NCBI RefSeq assembly: GCF_001667885.1
Contig: NZ_LZJW01000132.1
Location: 124,001 to 188,000 of the forward strand
Direction: 5' to 3'
From: Mycobacterium scrofulaceum
GTDB taxonomy: Bacteria; Actinomycetota; Actinomycetes; Mycobacteriales; Mycobacteriaceae
Length of the DNA stretch: 64,000 nt
The notes beneath the pieces are model-generated. The model searched no databases. It had not been told where the DNA came from and worked only from the letters and a program-made list of their open reading frames with translations. Below, piece after piece: positions 1 to 7,853 of this stretch (positions are counted from its first letter, which is position 1; each line of letters opens with the position of its first letter). The position numbers and the translations under genes are program-made.

Positions 1-989
1 GCGCCGAGGCGTTTGCGCAGGCATTCGGCTTCCACACCGCCCAGCACGGCCCCGACGAAGTGCACTTGCGCGGCACCCGGGCGGGTTCGCCCTGCGTGAT
101 TTTGCGTCGCGGCCGGCGCAGCCGGTTCACCGGCGCGGCGTTTCGGGCCTGCGACGAAGCGGACGTCCTCCGGCTGGCGGGTAACTGCGGCGCACCGATG
201 CGACGGCTGCCGGAGGCCATCGGCGGGGTGTCGGTCGACTTGACCGACCCGAGCGGCATGTTGGTCCGGGTCGTCGCCGGCACGCACGAGCTCCCGGACC
301 TGCCCGGCCAACAGGTCCACGTCTTCAACTTCGGCCCCGAGGTGCGGCGCACCAACGCCGGCCAGCGCCCCCCGCGCGTGCCCGCCCGGGTGGAGCGCCT
401 GGGCCACCTGGTGGTGCAGTCGACCAAGTACCTCGAGACCCTGAACTGGTACCTCGACAACCTGGGCCTGATCGTCAGTGACTTTCTGTACTTCCCCGGC
501 CAGCGCCACCGCGGTCCGGCCATGAGTTTCATCCGCTGCGACCGCGGGTCGATACCGGCCGACCATCACACCCTGGCGATGGCGTTGGGACCGGCCAACC
601 GGTACGTCCACTCGGCGTATCAGGTCAGCGACCTCGACGCCCTGGCCGCCGGCGGCGAATACCTCGGCGCGCACGGCTATACCCGGTCATGGGGAATCGG
701 CAGGCACATCCAGGGCAGTCAGATCTTCGACTACTGGCGCGACCCCGACGGCGACTTGTTCGAACACTTCACCGATGGCGACCTGTTCGACAACACGCTG
801 GACCCGGGCTGGGCGCCCTTCACGGCATCCGGGTTGGCCCAGTGGGGGCCGCCGGCAAGCAGAGATTTCCTCGGAACCCACCCCAAATCGGCTCGCCGCG
901 AGGTGGTTTCGATGATCAGCGCCCTCCGCGCGCACAACGAATTCGATTTCAACCGCCTGGTTGGCCTACTGAAAGTTCCCACCTCATGA
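1..989 (+). CDS. VOC-family extradiol (catechol) ring-cleavage dioxygenase, 5' truncated
   Basis: The reading frame is open from base 3 at the left edge, so the true start lies outside the window. The visible part is about 328 residues. It looks like a two-domain vicinal-oxygen-chelate dioxygenase of the BphC/2,3-dihydroxybiphenyl type, which opens catechols next to the hydroxyls using Fe(II). The C-terminal domain shows the expected 2-His-1-carboxylate ligands in order: the His of LGHLVV, the His of YVHSAYQV and the Glu of DLFEHF. Its stop overlaps the next start (ATGA at 986-989), so it is translationally coupled to an FAH-family gene and a FAD hydroxylase. Together these make a hydroxylate, cleave, hydrolyse aromatic pathway. 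The exact catechol substrate cannot be told. Confidence 0.85.
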   Translation, partial: AEAFAQAFGFHTAQHGPDEVHLRGTRAGSPCVILRRGRRSRFTGAAFRACDEADVLRLAGNCGAPMRRLPEAIGGVSVDLTDPSGMLVRVVAGTHELPDLPGQQVHVFNFGPEVRRTNAGQRPPRVPARVERLGHLVVQSTKYLETLNWYLDNLGLIVSDFLYFPGQRHRGPAMSFIRCDRGSIPADHHTLAMALGPANRYVHSAYQVSDLDALAAGGEYLGAHGYTRSWGIGRHIQGSQIFDYWRDPDGDLFEHFTDGDLFDNTLDPGWAPFTASGLAQWGPPASRDFLGTHPKSARREVVSMISALRAHNEFDFNRLVGLLKVPTS

Positions 990-1936
990 CCCTTTCCGTC
1001 CTGCACACCGTTTCCGAAACCGGCCACGCCTGGTGGCTCAAAACCGCCGACGGGGCCGCCAAGATCGACACCACCGCGACCAGCACCGCCGCGCTGCTGG
1101 CCGACCGCCCCGCCATCGAAGGCGCGGCCGCCAAGACCGAAGCCGTCCCCCTCGACACGCTCGCCTTGGTCTCACCGGTGACCCGGCCGTGCCGAGTGAT
1201 AGCTCAGATGACCAACTACGAGTCGCACGTCAAAGACGCGGGCATGGATCCGGCGTCCATCCCCCTCACCTTCTTCCGCAAGGCGTCCGCCTCCATCACC
1301 GGGCCTTTCGACGAAATCGTCAAGCCCGCCCACGTGAGGCTGCTCGACTACGAGGTCGAGATCGGCCTGGTGATTGGCCGTGCCGTGCCGATCGGCACCA
1401 CCATCACCGACGCCAACCTGGGTGATTTCGTCGCCGGGCTGGTCGTCACCAACGACGTCTCCGCGCGCGACATCCAACTCCCGCAAACCCAGTTCTACGA
1501 GGCCAAGTCGTACCCGACGTTCACACCGGTCGGCCCCGAACTGGTGCTACTCACCGCCGACGAGCTCAAGCGCTTCGGCGACCTGCGACTGCGGCTGAGC
1601 GTCAATGGCCAGGAACGCCAGAACGCCCTCGTCGAGGGCGACATGCTCTACCGGCCTCTGCAGGCGCTGCAGTCGCTCACCCAGTTCCAAGAACTCGCCC
1701 CCGGTGACCTGGTGCTCACCGGCACCCCGGCCGGCACCGCGCTGAGCGCCCCGCCGAAGCCGGTGCAATTCGTCGGAAACCTGTTGCCGCCGGCCCTCAA
1801 ATGGAAGATGTTCTTCTCGCGGCAGGCCGCCAACCGCAACTACCTGCACGACGGCGACGTCGTGGAAGCCTCGGTGGCCACCGACGACGGGGCCATCGAC
1901 CTCGGAATGCAGCGCAACACCGTGCGATTCACGTGA
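986..1936 (+). CDS. Fumarylacetoacetate hydrolase (FAH) family protein
   Basis: This is a 316-residue FAH/2-keto-4-pentenoate hydratase-type protein. The C-terminal catalytic domain begins near residue 80. It carries the acidic metal-site motif DYEVEIGLVIG, the family motif VTNDVSARDIQ, then FYEAKSYPTFTPVGPELV and the terminal DLVLTGTPAGTA. Members hydrolyse or hydrate the 2-oxo dienoate products of meta ring cleavage with Mg2+ or Mn2+. The start is the ATG of the ATGA overlap with the upstream dioxygenase. The stop overlaps the GTG of the next gene (GTGA at 1933-1936). Whether it is a hydrolase, hydratase or decarboxylase cannot be settled from sequence alone. Confidence 0.88.
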   Translation: MTLSVLHTVSETGHAWWLKTADGAAKIDTTATSTAALLADRPAIEGAAAKTEAVPLDTLALVSPVTRPCRVIAQMTNYESHVKDAGMDPASIPLTFFRKASASITGPFDEIVKPAHVRLLDYEVEIGLVIGRAVPIGTTITDANLGDFVAGLVVTNDVSARDIQLPQTQFYEAKSYPTFTPVGPELVLLTADELKRFGDLRLRLSVNGQERQNALVEGDMLYRPLQALQSLTQFQELAPGDLVLTGTPAGTALSAPPKPVQFVGNLLPPALKWKMFFSRQAANRNYLHDGDVVEASVATDDGAIDLGMQRNTVRFT

Positions 1937-3570
1937 CGACCCCAGCTACGCGCCGGGTGCCCGTCGTCATCGTCGGCGCCGGACCGACCGGCGTCACCGC
2001 GGCCACGCGGCTGGCGCAGTACGGCGTGGATTGCCTGGTGCTCGACCGCTGGACCGACGTCTACCCGCAGCCTCGAGCCGTGCACCTGGATGACGAGATC
2101 TATCGCATCATCGCCCGCCTCGGGCTGGCCGACGAGTTCGCCGCCATCTCGCGTCCGACGCTGGGTTTGCGGTTGGTGGACAGCCGATTACGCACCCTGG
2201 CGGAGTTCAACCGCGACCCCGAGCACAGTGCGCACGGGTTCCCGCAGGCCAACATGTTCGACCAGCCGGAGCTGGAAACTCTGCTGCGGGCCAACCTCGT
2301 GCGCCATCCCCACGCCCAACTACGGGGGAACGCCGAAGTCACCGATGTCGTGGCCGACGGAACGCGCATCCGCGTCACGTTCACCGACCGCTCCGACGGT
2401 GGGATTGACCAGGTCGACGCCGACTACCTGCTGGGCTGCGACGGCGCCAACAGCCTGGTGCGTGCGCGGATCGGTTCGACCATGCGGGACTTGCACTTTC
2501 AGCAACGCTGGCTGGTCGTCGACATCGCCAGCGACGCGAATCTTGGCCAGTGGGACGGCGTCCACCAGGTGTGCGACCCGGTACGCGCCGGGACCTACAT
2601 GCGAATCGGGCCGGCCCGCTACCGGTGGGAGTTCCAGTTGCTCGCCGGTGAGACGGCGAACGACTTCGACACCCTGGACAAATTGCGTCCGTTGATCAGC
2701 CCGTGGACCAGCACCGTGCCCGTCGGCGAGCTGACACTGGTGCGCGTCGCCGAGTACACGTTCCGCGCGCAGGTCGCCGACCGCTGGCGCCGTGGGAACG
2801 TCTTCATCCTCGGCGACGCGGCGCACCTCACTCCCCCGTTCATCGGCCAGGGCATGGGGGCGGGGCTGCGCGACGCGGACAATCTCGCGTGGAAGATCGC
2901 CGCGGTACACCACGGCACCCTGGCGCCGGACGTTCTGGAAAGCTATGAGCGGGAACGCAAACCGCATACGCGATCCATGATCCGGCTCGCGCTGGGCGTC
3001 GGTTGGGCGATGACCGGCGGCGGCCGGCTGGGCAATGTGGCGCGCCGGGCGGTGCTGCCGAGACTGCGGCTCATCCCCGGCCTGCGCGACAAGGTGGTCG
3101 ACTCCAGGACGCCGGCGCTGCGCCGTTCGGCGTTGGTTTGCACATCCCTGCTTTCGCGCGGGCTCGGCGGCACGCTCTGCCCGAATGCGCCGCTGGGCCA
3201 AGGCCGCCGGGTGGACGACGTCCTGGGCGCCGGTTTCGCGTTGATCGCCGCCACTCGCCCCAGTGCGGCCGACGAGGCCGCACTGCGGCGGCGCGGCGTC
3301 GCCGTGCTGGTCGCCGAACCCGGCGGGGCACTAGGGGCGTGGCTGCGAGGCGGGCGCGTCACCGCCGCGCTGGTGCGCCCCGACCGGACGGTGGCGCGCG
3401 CGGGACGCGACGTCGCCGCCCTTTGCGCGTGGACTGCTGCCGTCCTGTCGGCGGGTCGAAGTCAGGCGGAGGCGGACGGCCGGGCGACGATGACGGGGAT
3501 CCGCACCGAGTGCAGCACCGCGTTGCTGACCGATCCCAAGAGGATGCCCGAGAGGCCGCCTCGGCCGTGA
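1933..3570 (+). CDS. FAD-dependent aromatic hydroxylase (MhpA-like)
   Basis: This 545-residue class A flavoprotein monooxygenase probably uses NAD(P)H and O2 to hydroxylate a phenolic substrate, giving the catechol that the upstream dioxygenase opens. Near the N terminus is the FAD-binding GAGPTGVTAATRLAQ fingerprint, followed by the DRW acidic end of the second strand. In the middle is the second FAD motif, GDAAHLTPPFIGQGMGAGLRD. Length and motifs fit the 3-(3-hydroxyphenyl)propionate hydroxylase group, but phenol hydroxylase-like relatives cannot be excluded. The start is the GTG in the overlap with the FAH gene. The last 36 codons are antisense to the 3' end of the convergent universal stress gene, and this tail (from about DGRATMTGIR) looks unlike the family, as if an older stop was lost. 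Confidence 0.85.
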   Translation: MTTPATRRVPVVIVGAGPTGVTAATRLAQYGVDCLVLDRWTDVYPQPRAVHLDDEIYRIIARLGLADEFAAISRPTLGLRLVDSRLRTLAEFNRDPEHSAHGFPQANMFDQPELETLLRANLVRHPHAQLRGNAEVTDVVADGTRIRVTFTDRSDGGIDQVDADYLLGCDGANSLVRARIGSTMRDLHFQQRWLVVDIASDANLGQWDGVHQVCDPVRAGTYMRIGPARYRWEFQLLAGETANDFDTLDKLRPLISPWTSTVPVGELTLVRVAEYTFRAQVADRWRRGNVFILGDAAHLTPPFIGQGMGAGLRDADNLAWKIAAVHHGTLAPDVLESYERERKPHTRSMIRLALGVGWAMTGGGRLGNVARRAVLPRLRLIPGLRDKVVDSRTPALRRSALVCTSLLSRGLGGTLCPNAPLGQGRRVDDVLGAGFALIAATRPSAADEAALRRRGVAVLVAEPGGALGAWLRGGRVTAALVRPDRTVARAGRDVAALCAWTAAVLSAGRSQAEADGRATMTGIRTECSTALLTDPKRMPERPPRP

Positions 3571-4352
3571 CTGCCCACGACGAGAAGCTGGGCGAATTGC
3601 GACTTCTCGGTGAGCTGCCGGGCCGGCCCGTCACGTTCGACCAGCCGCTGCACCGTCACATCGGGGTAGCGCTCCTGCCAACCCGCCAGGTTCTCGGCGA
3701 GGCTGCGCTGCGCCTCCTGTTCCAAGGACGACCAATCCGCTTCGGGGAGTTCGCTGATAGCGATGTCGCTCCAGGCGTGCAAAGCCATCAGGTCGACGCC
3801 GCGGCGGGAAGCCTCGTCGAACGCGACAGCGGTCGCCAGCTCGGAGGCGCGCGAGCCGTCGATGCCCACCAGGACGGGAGCGTCGTGCTTGTCGGGCAGA
3901 TCGTCGCCATGGATGACGGCGACGGGACAGTTCGCGTGCCGCACCACCGTCGCGCTGACCGAGCCCAGCACGCCGCGGGCCAGCAATCCCCGCCCGGCCG
4001 TGCCCACCACAACCATCTCCGCGTCGTCCGACATCTTGATCAGGGCCGGCGCGGGGCTGGAATACAGGAGCTTCCTGTTGATGCTCACCTCACGCCCCGC
4101 CGGGAGCGCCTCCTCGGCGAGCTTGATCGCGTGCATGATCGCCTTCTTGCCCTCGTCTTCCAGCCGCACCGCCAGGGAGTCGGGGTAGGGCACCGGCGGC
4201 CAGGTGGCGGTCGGCGTCGTCACCGCATGGACGACGGTCAGTGGAACTTTTCGCATGGCCGCCTCGTGGGCGGCCCAACTTGCCGCGGCATTCGATGCCG
4301 GCGAGCCGTCCACCGCGACGACGATGCCGCGCTGCTGATCAGGTGCTGACAT
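3462..4352 (-). CDS. Universal stress protein, tandem USP domains
   Basis: This 296-residue protein has two universal-stress domains, as in the mycobacterial Rv2005c/Rv2623 group. Domain 1 begins IVVAVDGSPAS and domain 2 begins PVLVGIDGSRAS. Each keeps the ATP-binding glycine signature G-x2-G-x9-G-(S/T): GTAGRGLLARGVLGS and GSHGRGGLSGILLGS. In M. tuberculosis such tandem proteins belong to the dormancy regulon and act as ATP-binding cytosolic regulators. The ATG follows a good ribosome binding site (GGAGGGAGAACGA). A DosR-like palindrome lies about 50 bp upstream. The 3' end overlaps the convergent hydroxylase gene by 109 bp. Confidence 0.93.
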   Translation of the reverse strand: MSAPDQQRGIVVAVDGSPASNAAASWAAHEAAMRKVPLTVVHAVTTPTATWPPVPYPDSLAVRLEDEGKKAIMHAIKLAEEALPAGREVSINRKLLYSSPAPALIKMSDDAEMVVVGTAGRGLLARGVLGSVSATVVRHANCPVAVIHGDDLPDKHDAPVLVGIDGSRASELATAVAFDEASRRGVDLMALHAWSDIAISELPEADWSSLEQEAQRSLAENLAGWQERYPDVTVQRLVERDGPARQLTEKSQFAQLLVVGSHGRGGLSGILLGSVSNAVLHSVRIPVIVARPSASA

Positions 4353-4403
4353 TTCGTTCTCCCTCCATCACGAACGACGCTATAAACAGGCGGCGCCATC
4401 GGT

Positions 4404-4423
4404 CGTGAGGCTTAAGTCCCTAA
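4404..4423 (-). promoter_or_regulatory. Candidate DosR (dormancy regulator) binding box
   Basis: Read on the minus strand the site is TTAGGGACTTAAGCCTCACG. It compares with the remembered DosR consensus TTSGGGACTWWAGTCCCSAA. The left half and centre (GGGACTTAAG) match well, and the right half-site is degenerate. It sits 52-71 bp before the universal stress protein ATG. A possible -10 (TATAGC, in GTTTATAGCG) lies downstream of it. The position fits activation of a tandem USP gene under hypoxia or nitric oxide. It is a pattern match only. Confidence 0.55.
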
Positions 4424-4489
4424 CCAACGGGACGGAGGGCTATTACCCGCGCGCGTTAAGGCGCCGGTAACGCTGTCTTCACTCGCCGG

Positions 4490-5401
4490 CTAGACGCGGC
4501 GGCGCTGCAACTGCGCGATGACCCAAAACGGCAACGCCACAAACAATGTGCCGCCGATCAGATTGCCCACGGTGGTGACGCCGAGGTTGGTGAGCAAGCC
4601 GTGGTTGCCGAATCCCCAACCGATCGCGCCGCGGGGCGCGCTCGGGTGAAACAGGTTGAGCAGCAAGGGAAGACCCAGGAAGCCAACGTTGGCGATCACG
4701 TGCTGGGTGCCGCCGATGACAAACGCGAACGGGCCGTAGAACGCGAATGTCATTCTGGCGACATCGCTGCGCGCCTTGAAGAACATGCACATCGAGGTCT
4801 GCAGGAACCAGGTGCAGACGACCGCGAGGAGGAGTGCGGTCCAGAACGGCTGGCCGGCCTTCTGGCTACCTACGGTCGCCGCCCGCTCGGCGAAGGCGCC
4901 CAGATACGGGCCGCCCGCGGCGCCGCAGACGGTGACGAACAGCAGCGCGCCCAGCACGTTGCCGATGAGTCCGACGACAACCAGGAAGCCATAGCTACCG
5001 ATGCTCATGCGGCGATTGAGGACGGCGAGAAATCCCGCCGCCATGTCGGCGGTGATCAAGGACATGCCGGACACCAGGATCAGGACGAACGACATGCCGA
5101 ACGCCAGGCCCATCAACAAACTCGCGACACCCGGTGTCTTCACCCCGGTGCTCACCATCAGTGCCAGCAGCGCTCCGAACGCAACCATCACGCCGCCGAC
5201 CAGGGAACGCATCAGGAACGCCCACGGGTGCGTCGCCTTTTCGACCGCCATGGCGGCCACCCGGTCAACCATGGCGCCCACGCTGAGTGGCTCGAACGGG
5301 TCGTCAGGGACCTTCGGCGTGGTGCCAGAGGGGAAGCCGTCGAACAACTTCGGTGGTGACGCTTCGCCATCCAGTTGCGGCGCGGGTGCGTTGATCGTCA
5401 T
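4490..5401 (-). CDS. Divergent formate/nitrite transporter (FNT) family channel
   Basis: This 303-residue polytopic membrane protein has a soluble N-terminal stretch of about 60 residues, then six predicted helices. The FNT pattern is recognisable (GNVLGA after helix 3, and GTQHVIANV where FocA has GFEHSVANM), so the central histidine is kept. Other filter positions differ: FocA-type NW(L/M)V is replaced by CTWFL, and the TG(N) turn by ITADM. The substrate may be formate, nitrite, bicarbonate or another small anion. It is the last gene of an operon with cyanase and an ECF sigma/anti-sigma pair. Its ATG overlaps the anti-sigma stop (ATGA, 5398-5401). Cyanate, nitrite or bicarbonate traffic is a reasonable guess from context, not proof. 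Confidence 0.8.
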   Translation of the reverse strand: MTINAPAPQLDGEASPPKLFDGFPSGTTPKVPDDPFEPLSVGAMVDRVAAMAVEKATHPWAFLMRSLVGGVMVAFGALLALMVSTGVKTPGVASLLMGLAFGMSFVLILVSGMSLITADMAAGFLAVLNRRMSIGSYGFLVVVGLIGNVLGALLFVTVCGAAGGPYLGAFAERAATVGSQKAGQPFWTALLLAVVCTWFLQTSMCMFFKARSDVARMTFAFYGPFAFVIGGTQHVIANVGFLGLPLLLNLFHPSAPRGAIGWGFGNHGLLTNLGVTTVGNLIGGTLFVALPFWVIAQLQRRRV

Positions 5402-5667
5402 CGGTGTTCGCCTTTCCGTAGCGCACTGATCGCGTTGATGACCCCGGAGATGTGCTCCTCGCTGAGCCGCTCCCCCTCGAAGACATGGCTGAGCAGAATC
5501 TTCAGATCGAGCATCTGTTGGAGGTAAACCAGGCATGGGGGGCACTCGTCGAGGTGCTTGGCGACGACGGGGCCCCACTGTTGGGGATCGGAATCGACAA
5601 GTTCATCGACCAATCGGACGAAGTCGACGCAGTCGATGGCGGGAACTGTGCTGTCGTGGACGGTCAT
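5398..5667 (-). CDS. Zinc-type anti-sigma factor (ZAS)
   Basis: This small 89-residue cytosolic protein carries the zinc-associated anti-sigma motif H-x3-C-x2-C in HLDECPPC (residues 38-45), with an earlier Cys at residue 13 (DCVDF). Helical segments on both sides fit the RsrA/RshA/ChrR fold that clamps an ECF sigma factor. It lies directly downstream of an ECF sigma gene and overlaps it by ATGA (5664-5667), the usual cognate arrangement. The CxxC may sense thiol-oxidative stress, as in SigH-RshA, but the signal is unknown. The ATG chosen gives the normal length for the family. Confidence 0.85.
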   Translation of the reverse strand: MTVHDSTVPAIDCVDFVRLVDELVDSDPQQWGPVVAKHLDECPPCLVYLQQMLDLKILLSHVFEGERLSEEHISGVINAISALRKGEHR

Positions 5668-6284
5668 CGGCGATACCGCTTTTCCAATTCGTTGCGAAGA
5701 TTTCCCCGGGCGCGGTAAAGCAGCGCGCGCTGCCCCTCGGCGGTCAATTCGAGAAGTTCGGCCGCCTCTTCGGCCGAAGTACCGACGATGTCCCGCAGGA
5801 TGACCAGTTGGCGTTGCCGCTCCGGCAGCGCGTCCAGCGCCGTACGGACGTAACCGACGAGCTCGTTCTCCACGGTGCGGTCCTCCGGCAGGAAGCGCCC
5901 GGACGGTGGAAGGCTCCAGTGTCCGGCGTCGGGATGGCCGGCCGGGTGCATGCGGTCCGCCAAGGGGTCGACATCGTCCGCGGACAGCACCTCGTGGTCG
6001 CGGATGCGGGATTCCCGGCGCCGATGCCGCGAGGCGGTGTTCTTGACGATCCCGAACAGCCACGTCCCGACCGACGAGCGGCCCTCGAAGGAATCCGCGG
6101 ACTGCAGGACCTGCACCCACGCCTCTTGCACGGCCTCTTCCGCGACCGTCGGCGAATCCACCATGGTGCGAGCGAAATTGACCATCGGCCGGTGAAAGTC
6201 ACGCACCAGACTGGCCAGCGGAATGCCGCCGACCACCCGTTCGGCTTCGGTGCCCCCCGGCGGCACCGCCACCGGGGTCACCAT
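5664..6284 (-). CDS. ECF-type RNA polymerase sigma factor
   Basis: This is a 206-residue group 4 sigma factor. Region 2 is seen as FARTMVDSPTVAEEAVQEAW followed by SFEGRSSVGTWLFGIVKN. Region 4 is LDALPERQRQLVILRDIVG followed by the helix-turn-helix SAEEAAELLELTAEGQRALLYRARG. The linker between them (about residues 80-130) is long and rich in Pro, His and Asp, longer than in SigH/SigE types. It is paired with the overlapping zinc anti-sigma gene. It begins 10 bp after the stop of the acyl-CoA dehydrogenase-like gene, so it is probably cotranscribed with osmC-like and cynS genes and may regulate its own operon. Upstream in-frame starts exist but would overlap the preceding gene. Confidence 0.88.
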   Translation of the reverse strand: MVTPVAVPPGGTEAERVVGGIPLASLVRDFHRPMVNFARTMVDSPTVAEEAVQEAWVQVLQSADSFEGRSSVGTWLFGIVKNTASRHRRRESRIRDHEVLSADDVDPLADRMHPAGHPDAGHWSLPPSGRFLPEDRTVENELVGYVRTALDALPERQRQLVILRDIVGTSAEEAAELLELTAEGQRALLYRARGNLRNELEKRYRR

Positions 6285-6294
6285 CGACTCGCAC

Positions 6295-7362
6295 TCAGCC
6301 GCATGCGGCCAGCTCCCAGCGCAGCTGCCCTTCGGACGGCGACTGGACGGGGATGAACGCGGCCTCCCGGTAGCGGCGACTGGCCGACGTCCTGCTCGCA
6401 TACCCCTTGCCTCCGGCGGTGCGGATCTCGAGATCCGCACTGGCGCTCGACAGTTCGGCCGCGGCGAGACGCAGGGACAACAGTTCCCTCTTGGCGGGCG
6501 ACTCATCCCCGCCCACCGCCGCGGCCAGATCCGCCAGCCTGGCCTCCGCGGTGGCGAGCTTTTCGGCGACGTGGTCGACTTGGGCGCTGAACACCGAGTT
6601 GACGCCGCTGAGGCCGGCTTTGGCCTGCTCCACCGCGGTCCTGGTGAGACCCAGGCACATGGCCGACTGCAGGACGAGGAACGTTGGCCGGACCGCCTCT
6701 AGGAAACCGCCGAAATCGCTCGACAACACCTGGGCCGAGGGGACGTAAGCGTCGGTCAGGTTGAGGTATGACGACGCGGTGCTACCCATTGCCAGCAGCT
6801 CGAAGTGGTCGCCCAGCACCACGCCTGGCGTGTTCAGCGGCAGGGCCACGATAAGTCGCTCACCCGCATCGGTGCGCACCGCGGTCACCATGGTCGAGTC
6901 GGGGTACAGGTTGCTCGCCCACCTGATCGGACCGGACACCCGGTAGCCGCCGTCGACCGCCGTGGCCGTCAGCTCGATGTTGCCGCAACCGGCCGCTTCC
7001 TTGAACGCCGACGCCATCCCGGTCACCCCCAGCGTGGCGCCGGCGAGGAGCGGCTCGGCGGCGCCGGTGCTGAAAGACGTTGCCGCGGTGAGTAAGTATT
7101 CCACCGCCATCCGGTGGGCCCATAACGAGAACCCGGTGCTCATGCATTCCGCGGAGATCAGCCGGATGACATCGGCCATCTCGGGAAGCCTGCCGTCGGT
7201 GTTGGCGGGTGCGCCCACCCCGAGCAAACCGGCCGCGCCCAGCGCGGTGAAGCAACGGCGGGACTGATGCTCGCCGCGGTCCAGCGCCCCCGCATGGGCC
7301 CGGATATCCTCTAGCAGTCCGACATTCAACTGGCCGGCGGCCGGGTTCATCGTCGCAGTCAT
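6295..7362 (-). CDS. Acyl-CoA dehydrogenase-like flavoprotein
   Basis: This 355-residue protein has the layout of acyl-CoA dehydrogenases: a helical N-terminal domain, a middle beta domain (VTGMASAFKEAAG, then GYRVSGPIRWASNLYPDSTMVTAVRT) and a helical C-terminal domain ending in a Gly-rich segment and YREAAFIPVQSPSE. The usual catalytic glutamate near the C-terminal third is not obvious. It may therefore be a flavin-dependent hydroxylase or other ACAD-fold enzyme and not a beta-oxidation enzyme. Its start overlaps the cynS stop (ATGA, 7359-7362). Its place between cyanase and a sigma factor suggests a role outside fatty-acid catabolism. Confidence 0.75.
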   Translation of the reverse strand: MTATMNPAAGQLNVGLLEDIRAHAGALDRGEHQSRRCFTALGAAGLLGVGAPANTDGRLPEMADVIRLISAECMSTGFSLWAHRMAVEYLLTAATSFSTGAAEPLLAGATLGVTGMASAFKEAAGCGNIELTATAVDGGYRVSGPIRWASNLYPDSTMVTAVRTDAGERLIVALPLNTPGVVLGDHFELLAMGSTASSYLNLTDAYVPSAQVLSSDFGGFLEAVRPTFLVLQSAMCLGLTRTAVEQAKAGLSGVNSVFSAQVDHVAEKLATAEARLADLAAAVGGDESPAKRELLSLRLAAAELSSASADLEIRTAGGKGYASRTSASRRYREAAFIPVQSPSEGQLRWELAACG

Positions 7363-7832
7363 GAGACCTCCTGGGGCGAGTGCTTCCACGCGTAGTCGAG
7401 GAACTTGCCGTCGAACGTGACGACCACTCTGTCGCCTTCGGGGTGCGGGCGCCGCCGCACGCTCAGCTGAAAATTGATCGCGCTCATGATGCCGTCACCG
7501 AATTCCTCATGGATGAGTTCCTTGATCGCGGGGCCGTAGACGGCCAGCGCCTCATGGAATCGGTAGATCGTCGGGTCTGTCACCGTGGTGGCCTGCGCAC
7601 CCCGATACGGCATCAGCTGCAAGACCTCGACCGCCTCGTCGTCGAGGCCGAGGAGCGATCCGACCGTTGACGCGTCGCCGGCCGTCAGCGGGTGCTGACC
7701 GAGGAGCGCCGCGACGGTCCATACCGGATCCTTGCCGATAGACTCGGCGATTTTCGCCCAGCTCAACCCACGCTTGGCGCGGGCCCGCCTGACGACTTCG
7801 GCGAGGTCAGTCTTCGTCAATGCAGTTGCCAC
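7359..7832 (-). CDS. cynS: Cyanase (cyanate hydratase)
   Basis: This 157-residue protein matches the cyanase family over its full length. It converts cyanate plus bicarbonate to CO2 and carbamate, which decays to ammonia and CO2. The N-terminal helical domain resembles a helix-turn-helix (KRGLSWAKIAESIGKD). The C-terminal catalytic part keeps the three active-site residues: Arg91 and Glu94 in YRFHE, and Ser117 in FGDGIMSAINF. Family enzymes are cytosolic decamers. The gene follows the OsmC-like gene by about 20 bp and overlaps the ACAD-like gene. An operon that also holds an FNT channel and an ECF sigma/anti-sigma pair suggests stress-regulated cyanate detoxification or nitrogen use. Confidence 0.95.
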   Translation of the reverse strand: MATALTKTDLAEVVRRARAKRGLSWAKIAESIGKDPVWTVAALLGQHPLTAGDASTVGSLLGLDDEAVEVLQLMPYRGAQATTVTDPTIYRFHEALAVYGPAIKELIHEEFGDGIMSAINFQLSVRRRPHPEGDRVVVTFDGKFLDYAWKHSPQEVS

Positions 7833-7853
7833 AGCAGCCTTCCCGTCCCCGGC

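Noticed and set aside
60..989. ATG-like start at 60 for the first gene
   Set aside because: The frame is open to the left edge with family-like residues (HTAQHGPDEVHLRG), so the gene is truncated by the window and does not start at 60.
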